Made by a program: the position numbers and the translations under genes
Notes under the pieces: generated by a model
The model's input: the letters and a program-made list of their open reading frames with translations, nothing else
Database searches by the model: none
What the model was told of the DNA's origin: nothing
Part shown: positions 9,101 to 16,189 of the stretch, piece after piece
How the letters are laid out: every line of letters begins with the position of its first letter
Position numbering within the stretch: position 1 is the stretch's first letter
Assembly (NCBI RefSeq): GCF_009928685.1
Contig: NZ_WWEO01000039.1
Coordinates: 1 to 64,000, forward strand
DNA length: 64,000 nucleotides
From: Mucilaginibacter agri
Lineage (GTDB): Bacteria > Bacteroidota > Bacteroidia > Sphingobacteriales > Sphingobacteriaceae
Direction of reading: 5' to 3'

Positions 9101-9864
9101 AATCTCATTATAATAATAAAGCCTGCAAGGGTAGCTATTGCAAGCGGCAGTTTGCCTTTTGCTGCTATGTAATGGCATAGCATGTGTATTAACATACATA
9201 AGAAAGCAAAGCTGAGCACCCACAGTATGGTAGCAAAAATGTAAAAACTATGGTTAGTGCGGTTTGGCTTGGTTTTTACAGAAAACAGGTATTGATGATC
9301 TATGCTGTGTACATAGTAAACATCTTTATCTGCAATATCTGCCAGCTCTAAGTTATTGTCGGTAGTGAGGCTTTCATCAAAAGTGTTTTGCAGGTACTTA
9401 TTCTGCAGCTCGTAACTCCATTTTACGGGGATGTAGAATATAGCAGAAAAATTGCCCGATGTTTTACGAATAGCCTCATAATAACCATTGGGCTGTCTGA
9501 TAAATGATCTGCCCTCTTTTATTTCCGTATTAGAATCTGGCAATACTTTTACGCCACTCCAAAAGGTTAAACGATTATTTAAGATGGTAGTGACCCAAAA
9601 ACGGTTTTTCAGGGTTACCTCATTAATAAAAGTAAGCGCCTTTTGCTCGTCGGTAGCAAGTTTTTTTAGGTTGTCGAAACTTGTTGGGTTGGCTAATATT
9701 TTATTTACGTAAGCTTCCCGTTCGTTCAGCGTACGTTCAAGAGCACCGGCTGTTTGTTCGAGGTTGTTTTTTGGGGTATAGGTTTTCTGTACAACAATAG
9801 CTGTAAGCAAGAGGCTGGCACATATAAGGGCAAGCAGTAGGCGTATTTTAGCAAAAGCGGTCAA
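6124..9864 (-). CDS. Large multi-membrane-span hybrid-sensor histidine kinase (NtrY-like core)
   Basis: 1246 residues. A first membrane span (about 8-27) and a periplasmic region are followed by a block of about eight spans (about 205-465). A second extracytoplasmic sensor region runs to about 735, then come further spans near 740 and 800, a third sensor region, a span near 945, HAMP (about 960-1010), HisKA with HEIKNPLTP (His near 1036) and HATPase_c with NLLKNAIEAM, DNGNGIPE and GTGLGLA. The kinase core resembles NtrY. No response regulator is adjacent, so the partner is unknown. The start is a TTG; no ATG lies near. It follows fabD after a terminator. Confidence 0.9.
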   Translation of the reverse strand: MTAFAKIRLLLALICASLLLTAIVVQKTYTPKNNLEQTAGALERTLNEREAYVNKILANPTSFDNLKKLATDEQKALTFINEVTLKNRFWVTTILNNRLTFWSGVKVLPDSNTEIKEGRSFIRQPNGYYEAIRKTSGNFSAIFYIPVKWSYELQNKYLQNTFDESLTTDNNLELADIADKDVYYVHSIDHQYLFSVKTKPNRTNHSFYIFATILWVLSFAFLCMLIHMLCHYIAAKGKLPLAIATLAGFIIIMRFVNLGLHWPGVMLQFGLFDPQYYSAGPLLPTFGDFCVNLIMISWFAAFIYRYRYRMSLRIVRNKPVGYAIIVACVLIMLGGLTLFVNLFYAMVTASKINFDVSNVLNLSGYSLVGIIMVCLCFLIFNLIDETLLVIAQGVKVPVRHKVLLLWSGIAIATFISSLSAPFTLFYVLAGMVISIRAYVVWYKKGKLNAASFLGVLVLCALIASVKLNAFQTQREHESRKLLIKKLEASDDKTADFIFRKVEKQIITDPFLISYFENNTRNSSYLRTHFQKTYFDSYLSKYDFKIYEFDDQGKSISTDNTYILDNFKDMVVFSAFKVSDYFYRENESFGFQSYFALLPLQHNGKNLGTFVVALKSKPLQYTNSFPELLVDEQLKLTNEFKGYSFAFYSDNHLVSQSGQYVYDLVNHEFNAPLKDYSFKNTVQNNLPWYKSYTHFNHLIYKPSPRKMIVISKQEFPLLYGVTSLTFFFVLMLIFNSIIIMAKWMLERIRFITIEDNNIHWNFSVNFDRILYKTRIQFSMIFAVVVTLLMVGIISYISITAQYHEQQVNSITDRITRIASAFENHIDNQTGPLNPETQVSFNAFADAYSTDLSLFNKDGVLLYTTQPKLYQLHLLQPRMNARAYVYMSKLQKSELVNNEQLGGLKYTAGYAPIRNTKNETVAFLQLPFFSNEAEYTERIGALLNAMINIYALIFIFIGLFAILVARQITNPLSFIQHSLSKTIYGRKNEPIIWRRNDEIGSLVKEYNNMIAALEYSASRLAQSERESAWREMAKQVAHEIKNPLTPLKLGLQLLEKSWKDKDPKFDAKFERFSKSFVEQIESLSSIASEFSAFAKMPDTRMQKMDVMELLNQAVTIFKQMDNITINFYPPDEPFMIIADRDQLLRCFNNLLKNAIEAMPPGRPGLIDIDYSMEGRSILINVRDNGNGIPESLHTKIFEPNFTTKSSGTGLGLAFVKNSIENAGGRVWFETVINEGTVFHLSLPQAEAK

Positions 9865-9898
9865 GAAAAAGGCAGTGTTGACTGGTAAATTTAATATA

Positions 9899-9930
9899 AA
9901 AAGTAAAAGCCACTTTAGTTTGTGGCTTTT
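9899..9930 (-). terminator. Terminator downstream of fabD
   Basis: Arms AAAAGCCAC (9905-9913) and GTGGCTTTT (9922-9930) with an 8-nt loop; the minus strand continues into a T-rich run. It lies between fabD and the kinase gene. Confidence 0.75.
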
Positions 9931-9937
9931 AAATTTT

Positions 9938-10825
9938 TTATTGTGCTATAGTTGCGCTGCTGGTTGGTATGGCGCGGTCTACTTTTTTTACCAAACCTTG
10001 CAATACATTTCCAGGGCCGACTTCGGTAAATGAGGTAGCGCCATCTTCGAGCATGTGCTTAACAATCTGTGTCCAACGTACAGCCCCCGTTAATTGCAAT
10101 ATCAGGTTGCGTTTAATATGCTCCGGATCGGTGTATGGTTTGGCATCTATATTTTGGTAGATAGGGCATACCGGCGCTTTGATCTCTGTGGCTACAATTG
10201 CAGCTTCCAGCTCTACGCGTGCCGACTCCATTAATGGCGAGTGGAACGCGCCGCCAACGTTTAGCTTTAATGCGCGTTTTGCGCCTGCCTCTAACAGTAA
10301 TTCGCAAGCTTTATCTACACCGGCAATAGTACCCGATATAACCAACTGCCCAGGGCAGTTATAATTAGCCGGCACAACAATATCGCTAACCCGGTGGCAA
10401 ATATCCTCAACTGTAAAATCGTCCAAACCCAAAACCGCGGCCATGGTTGATGGTTGAATTTCGCAGGCTTTTTGCATAGCATTTGCACGGGCTGCTACCA
10501 AACGTAACCCGTCTTCGAAAGATAGTGCGCCCGCAGAAACCAAGGCAGAAAATTCGCCCAATGAGTGGCCCGCAACCATTTCTGGTTTAAAATCGTCGCC
10601 TAAAACGGTAGCCAATATTACCGAATGTAAAAATATAGCCGGTTGGGTAACGTTGGTTTGTTTCAGTTCTTCGTCGGTACCGCTAAACATAATGTCGGTA
10701 ATACGGAAGCCTAGAATTTCGTTAGCTTTTTCAAATAATGAACGTGCTTGTTCAGACTGATCGTAAAGGTCTTTTCCCATGCCGATAAACTGGGCACCCT
10801 GACCGGGGAATATGTATGCTTTCAA
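9938..10825 (-). CDS. fabD: Malonyl-CoA:ACP transacylase
   Basis: 295 residues. FabD moves malonyl groups from CoA to acyl carrier protein to feed fatty acid elongation in the cytosol. The N-terminal FPGQGAQFIGMG loop, the nucleophile elbow GHSLGE near residue 90, and the FHSPLM histidine block are all present, as is the C-terminal EVGPGNVLQGL motif. Length is normal for the family. It stands alone, away from other fab genes; its 5' flank is a repeat-rich stretch. Confidence 0.96.
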   Translation of the reverse strand: MKAYIFPGQGAQFIGMGKDLYDQSEQARSLFEKANEILGFRITDIMFSGTDEELKQTNVTQPAIFLHSVILATVLGDDFKPEMVAGHSLGEFSALVSAGALSFEDGLRLVAARANAMQKACEIQPSTMAAVLGLDDFTVEDICHRVSDIVVPANYNCPGQLVISGTIAGVDKACELLLEAGAKRALKLNVGGAFHSPLMESARVELEAAIVATEIKAPVCPIYQNIDAKPYTDPEHIKRNLILQLTGAVRWTQIVKHMLEDGATSFTEVGPGNVLQGLVKKVDRAIPTSSATIAQ

Positions 10826-10875
10826 TTGTTTAGTTATTTGTTGATTGTGTTTATTGAGTTGATTAAGTTCAATTT

Positions 10876-10994
10876 GTCATTCCGGGGCAATCGGCAGAAG
10901 CTCCTTCTAAATCTCCCCCGGAAGGGGAGACTTCTGAAAGCCCTCTCCTCTGGAGAGGGGGTGGGTGAGGCTCTCAAAAATGCCTTGCAATGAC
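10876..10994. repeat. Nested palindromic repeat (REP-like), composite
   Basis: The outer ends are GTCATTCCGGGGCAA (10876-10890) and TTGCAATGAC (10985-10994), as in the GTCATTGCGAG family seen elsewhere. Inside sit two further palindromes: TCTCCCC/GGGGAGA (10912-10930) and CCCTCTCC/GGAGAGGG (10941-10959) followed by GTGGGTGAGG. One repeat family therefore appears nested in another. Confidence 0.7.
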
Positions 10995-11010
10995 GATATG
11001 CTTTTTCTGT

Positions 11011-11040
11011 CTCGATTCCTGATTCTCGATTCTTGACTCC
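11011..11040. repeat. Heptamer quasi-tandem array
   Basis: Successive 7-mers GATTCCT, GATTCTC, GATTCTT, GACTCC form a degenerate tandem array next to the REP-like element and just before the folE 3' end. Confidence 0.6.
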
Positions 11041-11050
11041 AAAATTGAGC

Positions 11051-11698
11051 TTAGCTCAATTTTGATGATATCAAATTTAAAAACTCCGTTCTTGTTTTAT
11101 CCATTAAAAATGCGCCTGTAAATGCCGAGGTGGTAGTTACCGAATTTTGTTTTTGTACCCCGCGCATGCTCATGCACAGGTGGCGGCACTCTATTACCAC
11201 ACCTACGCCAATAGGATTAAGCGTTTCCTGTATACAGTCGCGAATTTCGTTGGTTAACCTTTCCTGAACTTGCAGTCGACGCGCAAATACATCAACAATA
11301 CGTGGTATTTTGCTTAACCCAACCACGTGCCCGTTAGGGATGTAGGCTATATGTGCTTTGCCGAAGAAAGGCAGCATATGGTGTTCGCACATCGAGTATA
11401 CCTCAATGTCTTTCACTACCACCATTTGGCTGTACTCTTCTTTAAACATGGCCGATTTCAAAATTTCCTTAGCATCAAGGTCGTAACCGTGGGTAAGGTA
11501 CATCAGCGCTTTGGCAACACGCTCGGGTGTTTTAAGCAAACCCTCACGCTCAGGGTTTTCGCCAATTTGTTTTAACACTTCATGATAGTGGCCACTAAGG
11601 CTTTCAATCAGTTCGGGGTTATAACGGTCTATTTTCTGGTATCCTTCAATGCCCGCGTCGCGGTCGGGAAGGTTGTCATCATCGTCGTGCTGGTGCAT
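11051..11698 (-). CDS. folE: GTP cyclohydrolase I
   Basis: 215 residues. FolE converts GTP to 7,8-dihydroneopterin triphosphate, the first step of folate and also of queuosine or biopterin synthesis. The signature [20 protein letters not shown] gives the zinc Cys and His; the second zinc cysteine lies in CRHLCM. The block [20 protein letters not shown] is typical. The acidic N-terminal 20 residues are a variable extension. Only 8 nt separate it from the upstream PTPS-family gene, so both are read from one promoter. Confidence 0.97.
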   Translation of the reverse strand: MHQHDDDDNLPDRDAGIEGYQKIDRYNPELIESLSGHYHEVLKQIGENPEREGLLKTPERVAKALMYLTHGYDLDAKEILKSAMFKEEYSQMVVVKDIEVYSMCEHHMLPFFGKAHIAYIPNGHVVGLSKIPRIVDVFARRLQVQERLTNEIRDCIQETLNPIGVGVVIECRHLCMSMRGVQKQNSVTTTSAFTGAFLMDKTRTEFLNLISSKLS

Positions 11699-11706
11699 AA
11701 TTAAAA

Positions 11707-12126
11707 TTAATCGCCGAAGTATTCGGCAGAGTTATTTTCAGTTTCGAATAATCTAACAGAATGTAAAAAGACACCAGGATAAGCTTCAATAGGTGCTTTT
11801 AGTTGGTTGAAGATTCCGATGGTCAATAATTCGGTCGAAGCCATCTTACCGGCCATAAAAGGTACATCCAGGTTAATGTTTTTATGATCAAGCTTTTCGA
11901 TCACATGCTCGTGGATAATCTCTTTAAGTTCTTTCAGGTCTATCAGGTAGCCGGTTGCATGTGTTACCTCGCCTTTTACAGTTACAAACAGGTTGTAATT
12001 GTGGCCATGCCAGTTAGGGTTGGCACATTTGCCAAACACTTCCTGGTTTTTCTCAGCGCTCCATTCCTCACGGTACATCCGGTGGGCGGCATTAAAATGC
12101 TCTTTGCGCGTTATATGTATCATCAT
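11707..12126 (-). CDS. 6-pyruvoyl-tetrahydropterin synthase / 6-carboxytetrahydropterin synthase family (QueD-like)
   Basis: 139 residues from the ATG at 12126. The zinc histidines are in FNAAHR and HGHNY, and a cysteine in [13 protein letters not shown] matches the catalytic Cys of the family. A C-terminal Glu in RLFETENN completes the pattern. It acts on dihydroneopterin triphosphate made by the next gene, folE. QueD (queuosine pathway) and eukaryote-type PTPS cannot be told apart here. An in-frame upstream ATG at 12228 would add 34 residues crossing the promoter box, so it is rejected. Confidence 0.9.
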   Translation of the reverse strand: MMIHITRKEHFNAAHRMYREEWSAEKNQEVFGKCANPNWHGHNYNLFVTVKGEVTHATGYLIDLKELKEIIHEHVIEKLDHKNINLDVPFMAGKMASTELLTIGIFNQLKAPIEAYPGVFLHSVRLFETENNSAEYFGD

Positions 12127-12141
12127 AACTAATAATTGGTG

Positions 12142-12149
12142 CAAATATA
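12142..12149 (-). promoter_or_regulatory. -7 promoter box for the QueD-like/folE pair
   Basis: Minus-strand TATATTTG, an exact TAnnTTTG match, 16 nt before the start codon at 12126. It supports that start over the longer frame. Confidence 0.65.
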
Positions 12150-12202
12150 CAAAACAAATACAGGCAGGTTGTTTTATCTTAGTATTACAAAAACGCCAAG
12201 CC

Positions 12203-12862
12203 ATGCACATACTGATAGTAGCCGCCACAGAAGCCGAGATAGGGTTGTTGAAAGAGAGTCAGGAATCAGGAATCAAGAATCAAGACGAAGGCGTCTCAGA
12301 CCTCAAATCTCAAATCTCATATCTTATAACAGGCGTTGGCATGACAGCCACCGCTTATGCATTGGGTTGTCATCTGGCAAAAAATCATTACGACCTGGTT
12401 ATCAATTTAGGAATCGCAGGCAGCTTTGATCGTAGTATTGCATTGGGAGAAGTGGTTGAAATTGTAGAAGATACCTTCTCTGAACTCGGCGCCGAAGACG
12501 ACGATTGCTTTTTATCGTTAACCACTCTGGGCTTTGGCGAAATTACTTATAAGCCCAACGGACACCCGTTTTTAAATATTAAACAGGTTAAGGCGATAAC
12601 TGTAAATAAAGTACATGGTAACGAAGATTCGATTGATAAAATAGTGGAGCGACTAAACCCGCAATTGGAAAGCATGGAAGGTGCCGCTGTGTTTTACGCC
12701 TGCCGCGAAGCGGGGGTGGCTTGCGTGCAAATCAGGGCTGTGTCAAATTATGTAGAAAAGCGCAACCGTGATGCCTGGAAGATAGGCTTAGCCGTTAAAA
12801 ATCTGAATACATTTGCGGGGGAGATGTTGCGGGTTTTGGGCTCCCAGTTACCGGATGCCTAA
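12203..12862 (+). CDS. mqnB: Futalosine hydrolase (menaquinone synthesis)
   Basis: 219 residues from ATG 12203 (an upstream in-frame start at 11999 lies inside the opposite gene). Nucleosidase fold of the MTA/SAH type: LVINLGIAGSF, SMEGAAVFYA with the catalytic Glu region, and RAVSNYVEKRN are family marks. It cleaves futalosine to release hypoxanthine in the cytosol. The next gene, mqnD, acts later in the same pathway, which supports the call. Residues about 18-40 are encoded by a heptamer-repeat array placed in frame between the N-terminal strand and LITGVGMT. Confidence 0.9.
   Translation: MHILIVAATEAEIGLLKESQESGIKNQDEGVSDLKSQISYLITGVGMTATAYALGCHLAKNHYDLVINLGIAGSFDRSIALGEVVEIVEDTFSELGAEDDDCFLSLTTLGFGEITYKPNGHPFLNIKQVKAITVNKVHGNEDSIDKIVERLNPQLESMEGAAVFYACREAGVACVQIRAVSNYVEKRNRDAWKIGLAVKNLNTFAGEMLRVLGSQLPDA
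12256..12325. repeat. Heptamer arrays inside mqnB
   Basis: Two arrays: 12256-12286 with units TCAGGAA, TCAGGAA, TCAAGAA, TCAAGAC, and 12299-12325 with units CTCAAAT, CTCAAAT, CTCATAT. The same units occur in intergenic arrays near 11011, 38868 and 60284. They are translated in frame as a polar loop. Confidence 0.75.
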
Positions 12863-12905
12863 ATCACGCAACTCGCAACTGAACACACGTAACAACTAAC
12901 TATCT

Positions 12906-13757
12906 ATGAAATTAACACTCGGCTTTTCGCCATGCCCTAATGATACTTTTATTTTTGATGCCCTTATTCACCATAAAATTGATACCGAAGGTTTAGACTT
13001 TGAAGTGTTTTATGATGATGTAGAAACCCTTAATCAGAAAGCCTTCCGCGGCGAACTGGATATCACCAAACTAAGCTACCATGCATTTGCTTATATGGTA
13101 AACCAATACGCGTTATTGGATGCCGGCAGCGCCTTAGGTTTTGGTGTTGGCCCTATGTTGATTTGTAAAGGTGATCCGGAAGAATTGCGTGAGCGACTAA
13201 AAACTGAGGGTACAAGTGTAAAAATTGGTATCCCGGGTAAATATACTACCGCTAATTTTTTGCTGGGCCTAGCTTTCCCGGAAGCTACTAATAAAGAAGA
13301 AATTGTTTTCTCCGGAATTGAAGACGCCGTATTAGATGGCACAATAGATGTGGGCTTGATCATCCACGAAAACCGTTTTACTTACCAGGATAAAGGCCTG
13401 AAAAAGATCATTGATCTGGGTGATTACTGGGAAAAGGAAACTGGCTGTGCAATACCCCTTGGTGGCATTGTGGTTAATCGCAAACTTCCTTTAGATATTC
13501 AGCATAAAGTAAACCGGTTGATCCGCAAATCGGTTGAGTTTGCTTTTGCCAACCCAAAGTCGGGGCTGGAATTCATCCGCTCGCACGCACAGGAAATGAG
13601 CGAAGAAGTGATGTATAAGCATATCGAACTGTACGTAAACAAATACTCGGTTGATTTGGGTGAGGAGGGACGAAAAGCTATTCAATTGATGTTTGATACG
13701 GCTAAGGAGAAAGGGATTATACCTGAGATAACAAACGATATATTCGTGGCCCCCTAA
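12906..13757 (+). CDS. mqnD: 1,4-dihydroxy-6-naphthoate synthase
   Basis: 283 residues. MqnD converts cyclic dehypoxanthinyl futalosine to 1,4-dihydroxy-6-naphthoate. The N-terminal LGFSPCPNDTFIFDAL and ITKLSYHAFAYM blocks, GVGPMLICK and the LIIHENRFTYQ motif identify the family (periplasmic-binding-protein-like fold, cytosolic). It lies 43 bp after mqnB and is probably co-transcribed. Its last codons and the TAA stop lie in the left unit of a CCCCCT-type repeat, so the C-terminus (VAP) is shaped by that repeat. Confidence 0.95.
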   Translation: MKLTLGFSPCPNDTFIFDALIHHKIDTEGLDFEVFYDDVETLNQKAFRGELDITKLSYHAFAYMVNQYALLDAGSALGFGVGPMLICKGDPEELRERLKTEGTSVKIGIPGKYTTANFLLGLAFPEATNKEEIVFSGIEDAVLDGTIDVGLIIHENRFTYQDKGLKKIIDLGDYWEKETGCAIPLGGIVVNRKLPLDIQHKVNRLIRKSVEFAFANPKSGLEFIRSHAQEMSEEVMYKHIELYVNKYSVDLGEEGRKAIQLMFDTAKEKGIIPEITNDIFVAP

Positions 13758-13793
13758 CCCCCTAAAGGGGGAGCAGAAGTTGCATTCCCTGTT

Positions 13794-13897
13794 GTCATTC
13801 AGAGCGCCAGCGAAGAATCTTCTTCAATAGAAAAGTAAGATTTGCTTAGCGTAGAACTACTTGGCGCAGAAGATTCTTCGCTGGCGCTCTAAATGAC
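13794..13897. repeat. Large inverted repeat, GTCATTCAGAGCGCC family
   Basis: Two 30-nt arms (13794-13823 and 13868-13897) start GTCATTCAGAGCGCCAGCG and end in its complement with one or two mismatches. The internal 44 nt are unique. A single partial copy recurs near 51880-51905. Confidence 0.8.
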
Positions 13898-13908
13898 AGC
13901 TTTTACAT

Positions 13909-13952
13909 AAAAAGAGAAAGGCGATTGCATCACAATCGCCTTTCTCTTTTTT
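13909..13952. terminator. Bidirectional terminator between mqnD and hflX
   Basis: 19-bp perfect arms around GGCGATTG / CAATCGCC with a 5-nt loop, with A/T tracts on both sides. It serves both convergent genes. Confidence 0.9.
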
Positions 13953-13984
13953 ATTTCCACTCCCCCTTTAGGGGGCTGGGGGGC

Positions 13985-15169
13985 TTAATATAGCAAGTGA
14001 TCATAAGGATACCTTACGCTGTGTATAGCCAAAATATGGTCATACAATAGCTTGCGGAACTCGTCAACATTTTCCTTTAACAAAGCCGAAATAAAGATAG
14101 CCGGACTGTTGTTACTACCCATCCAGCTGTTTTTAAATTCTTCTAAGGTCAGCACGTGAGCTTCGTCGCCGGGATGGTTTTGTACGGGTTGATAAGCATC
14201 GATCTTGTTAAAAACAGTGATCATTTGTTTGTCAATTGCGCCCAGTTCCTTTAGCGTTTCGTTTACAGTACGAATCTGGTCTTCGAAGTTGGGATGCGAA
14301 ACATCCACCACGTGAACCAGGATATCTGCTTCACGAACTTCATCCAGGGTCGATTTAAAACACTCTACCAAATGGTGAGGTAGCTTGCGGATAAACCCTA
14401 CAGTGTCTGATAACAGAAAAGGCAGGTTTTCGATCACCACCTTTCGTACCGTCGTGTCAAGCGTTGCAAACAACTTATTTTCGGCAAAAACATCCGATTT
14501 AGAGATCATGTTCATAATGGTTGATTTACCAACGTTGGTATATCCCACTAATGCCACGCGCACCATCTGATTTCGGTTTTTGCGCTGAGTTTCGTTCTGG
14601 CGATCTATCAATTTCAGTTTGTCTTTCAACAAAGAGATCTTGTTCAGGATCAAACGTCTATCCGTTTCAATTTGCGACTCACCCGGTCCACGCATACCGA
14701 TACCACCCTTTTGGCGCTCTAAGTGAGTCCATAAGCGGGTTAATCGTGGTAATAAATATTGCAATTGGGCCAATTCTACCTGTGTTTTCGCCTGTGCGGT
14801 TTGCGCGCGCCCGGCAAATATGTCGAGGATGAGGTTATTACGGTCGAGGATCTTAACACCCAGTTCGCGTTCAATATTACGTAGTTGCGATGGCGAAAGT
14901 TCGTCATCAAAAACAACCATATCAATTTCTTCTGCGGTAACGTATTCTTTTATTTCTTCCAGCTTCCCCGTACCCACAAATGTGGCGCGCTCTGGCCTTT
15001 GCAGCTTTTGGGTAAACCATTTCACGGTTTCTCCACCGGCGGTCTCCACCAAAAATTGCAATTCTTCTAAGTATTCTTTTTGCTGCTCGTCGGTTACGTT
15101 GGGCGTAACTACACCCACCAACACAGCTTTTTCCTGCTTCACAGCAGTATCATAAAATTTTTGCTTCAT
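13985..15169 (-). CDS. hflX: GTPase HflX
   Basis: 394 residues. HflX is a ribosome-associated GTPase that splits stalled 70S ribosomes after stress. The N-terminal HflX domain includes FDDELSPSQLRNIE and DRNNLILDIFAGRAQT. A coiled linker contains ERQKGGIGMRGPGESQIE. The G domain has G1 GYTNVGKST, G3 DTVGF, and G4 NKID. The C-terminus is short, as in many Bacteroidota. Copies of the same paired CCCCCT repeat flank the gene on both sides. Confidence 0.96.
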   Translation of the reverse strand: MKQKFYDTAVKQEKAVLVGVVTPNVTDEQQKEYLEELQFLVETAGGETVKWFTQKLQRPERATFVGTGKLEEIKEYVTAEEIDMVVFDDELSPSQLRNIERELGVKILDRNNLILDIFAGRAQTAQAKTQVELAQLQYLLPRLTRLWTHLERQKGGIGMRGPGESQIETDRRLILNKISLLKDKLKLIDRQNETQRKNRNQMVRVALVGYTNVGKSTIMNMISKSDVFAENKLFATLDTTVRKVVIENLPFLLSDTVGFIRKLPHHLVECFKSTLDEVREADILVHVVDVSHPNFEDQIRTVNETLKELGAIDKQMITVFNKIDAYQPVQNHPGDEAHVLTLEEFKNSWMGSNNSPAIFISALLKENVDEFRKLLYDHILAIHSVRYPYDHLLY

Positions 15170-15212
15170 TAATATAAATATAACAATACAAATGCCAAAT
15201 CGCCCTAACTAA

Positions 15213-15297
15213 GCCCCCTAACCCCCTGAAGGGGGAATAAAAGCAATAAGCAGTAACTTTGTCATGTTTAGGCTCCCCCTTTAGGGGGCTGGGGGGC
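15213..15297. repeat. Paired CCCCCT-repeat units in inverted orientation (hflX/trpC)
   Basis: Left unit 15213-15235 (GCCCCCTAACCCCCTGAAGG...) and right unit 15273-15297 (CTCCCCCTTTAGGGGGCTGG...) are inverted copies about 37 bp apart. The right unit encodes the last residues of TrpC. Confidence 0.75.
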
Positions 15298-16077
15298 AAA
15301 TTGTTTCACAAACTCCGCCATAGCCTTACCCGGATTCTCCTCTTTCATAAAATTTTCGCCGATAAGGAACCCGTTATAGCCGGCTTGCTTTAAATCTTTA
15401 ATTACCTGCGTGTTGCTGATGGCGCTTTCAGAAACCTTGGTAAACTCCGCCGGAATGTGTTCGGCCAGTTTAAACGAGGTTTCTACTGAAACCGTAAAAT
15501 CAGCCAGGTTACGGTTGTTTACACCGATGGCGCTCAGGTTAGGATCTATGCTGCGTTGCAATTCTTCGAGGTTATGCACTTCGAGCAGTACGCTAAGACC
15601 CAAACTTTTGGCTAGGGCTGCGTACTGTTTAATTTGCGCTGGCGTAAGTATCGCGGCTATTAATAAGATAATATCTGCACCTATCGACTTGGCTTCCAAA
15701 ATCTGGTATTCGTCGATCATGAAATCCTTGCGCAGCAGAGGAATGTTGTTCACCTTGCGCGCAGCCTGCAAATCATCCTCATGCCCCATAAAAAAATCAT
15801 GGTCTGTTAACACTGATAGTGCAGAAGCCCCCGCAGCGTTATAGCCCGTGGTTACCTCTTCAACGCTTACCTTATCGTTAATAACGCCTTTCGATGGCGA
15901 CTTGCGCTTAAACTCGGCAATAATGCCAGTACGTGTAGGATTAAGCAAAAAGTCGTTCAATGCATAAGTTTCACGTCCGAATAGCGGCGACGCTTCTAAT
16001 TGTTGTATCGAGCGAAGTGCCTTTGCGGCCTCTACCTCTGTTTTTTTACGAGCGACTATTTTATCAAGTATGTTCAT
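15268..16077 (-). CDS. trpC: Indole-3-glycerol-phosphate synthase
   Basis: 269 residues. TrpC closes the indole ring in tryptophan synthesis. The TIM-barrel signature IAEFKRKSPSKG is near the N-terminus; LRKDFMIDEYQI, LLEVHNLEEL, GVNNRNL and VSESAISN follow in the expected order. It lies downstream of trpG after a REP element; trpD, which usually sits between them, is absent. The C-terminal tail APQPPKGGA is translated from a CCCCCT-repeat unit and replaces the natural end. Confidence 0.96.
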   Translation of the reverse strand: MNILDKIVARKKTEVEAAKALRSIQQLEASPLFGRETYALNDFLLNPTRTGIIAEFKRKSPSKGVINDKVSVEEVTTGYNAAGASALSVLTDHDFFMGHEDDLQAARKVNNIPLLRKDFMIDEYQILEAKSIGADIILLIAAILTPAQIKQYAALAKSLGLSVLLEVHNLEELQRSIDPNLSAIGVNNRNLADFTVSVETSFKLAEHIPAEFTKVSESAISNTQVIKDLKQAGYNGFLIGENFMKEENPGKAMAEFVKQFAPQPPKGGA

Positions 16078-16090
16078 AACTATCTATTGT

Positions 16091-16174
16091 GTCATTGCGA
16101 GGAACGAAGCAATCTCGTAGCCATCAGATCGTAGGTGCCTACGACGAGATTGCCACGCTATCGCTCGCAATGAC
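16091..16174. repeat. REP-like hairpin, GTCATTGCGAGG family
   Basis: Left arm begins GTCATTGCGAGGAACGAAGC (16091 onward); the right arm ends CTCGCAATGAC (16174). Arms are imperfect over about 28 nt. It occupies the gap between trpG and trpC where trpD would be expected. Confidence 0.8.
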
Positions 16175-16189
16175 AAATTGGGTTTTACA

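Larger units (their letters stand above)
13749..13984. repeat. Paired CCCCCT-repeat units in inverted orientation (mqnD/hflX)
   Basis: The left unit 13749-13773 ends CCCCCTAAAGGGGGAG; the right unit 13960-13984 starts CTCCCCCTTTAGGGGG. They are inverted copies about 190 bp apart and enclose another palindrome and a terminator. The left unit supplies the mqnD stop codon and the right unit abuts the hflX stop codon. Confidence 0.75.

Noticed and set aside
13794..13897. Possible CRISPR-like repeat pair
   Set aside because: Two inverted arms only, no direct repeats with spacers and no cas genes in the window.
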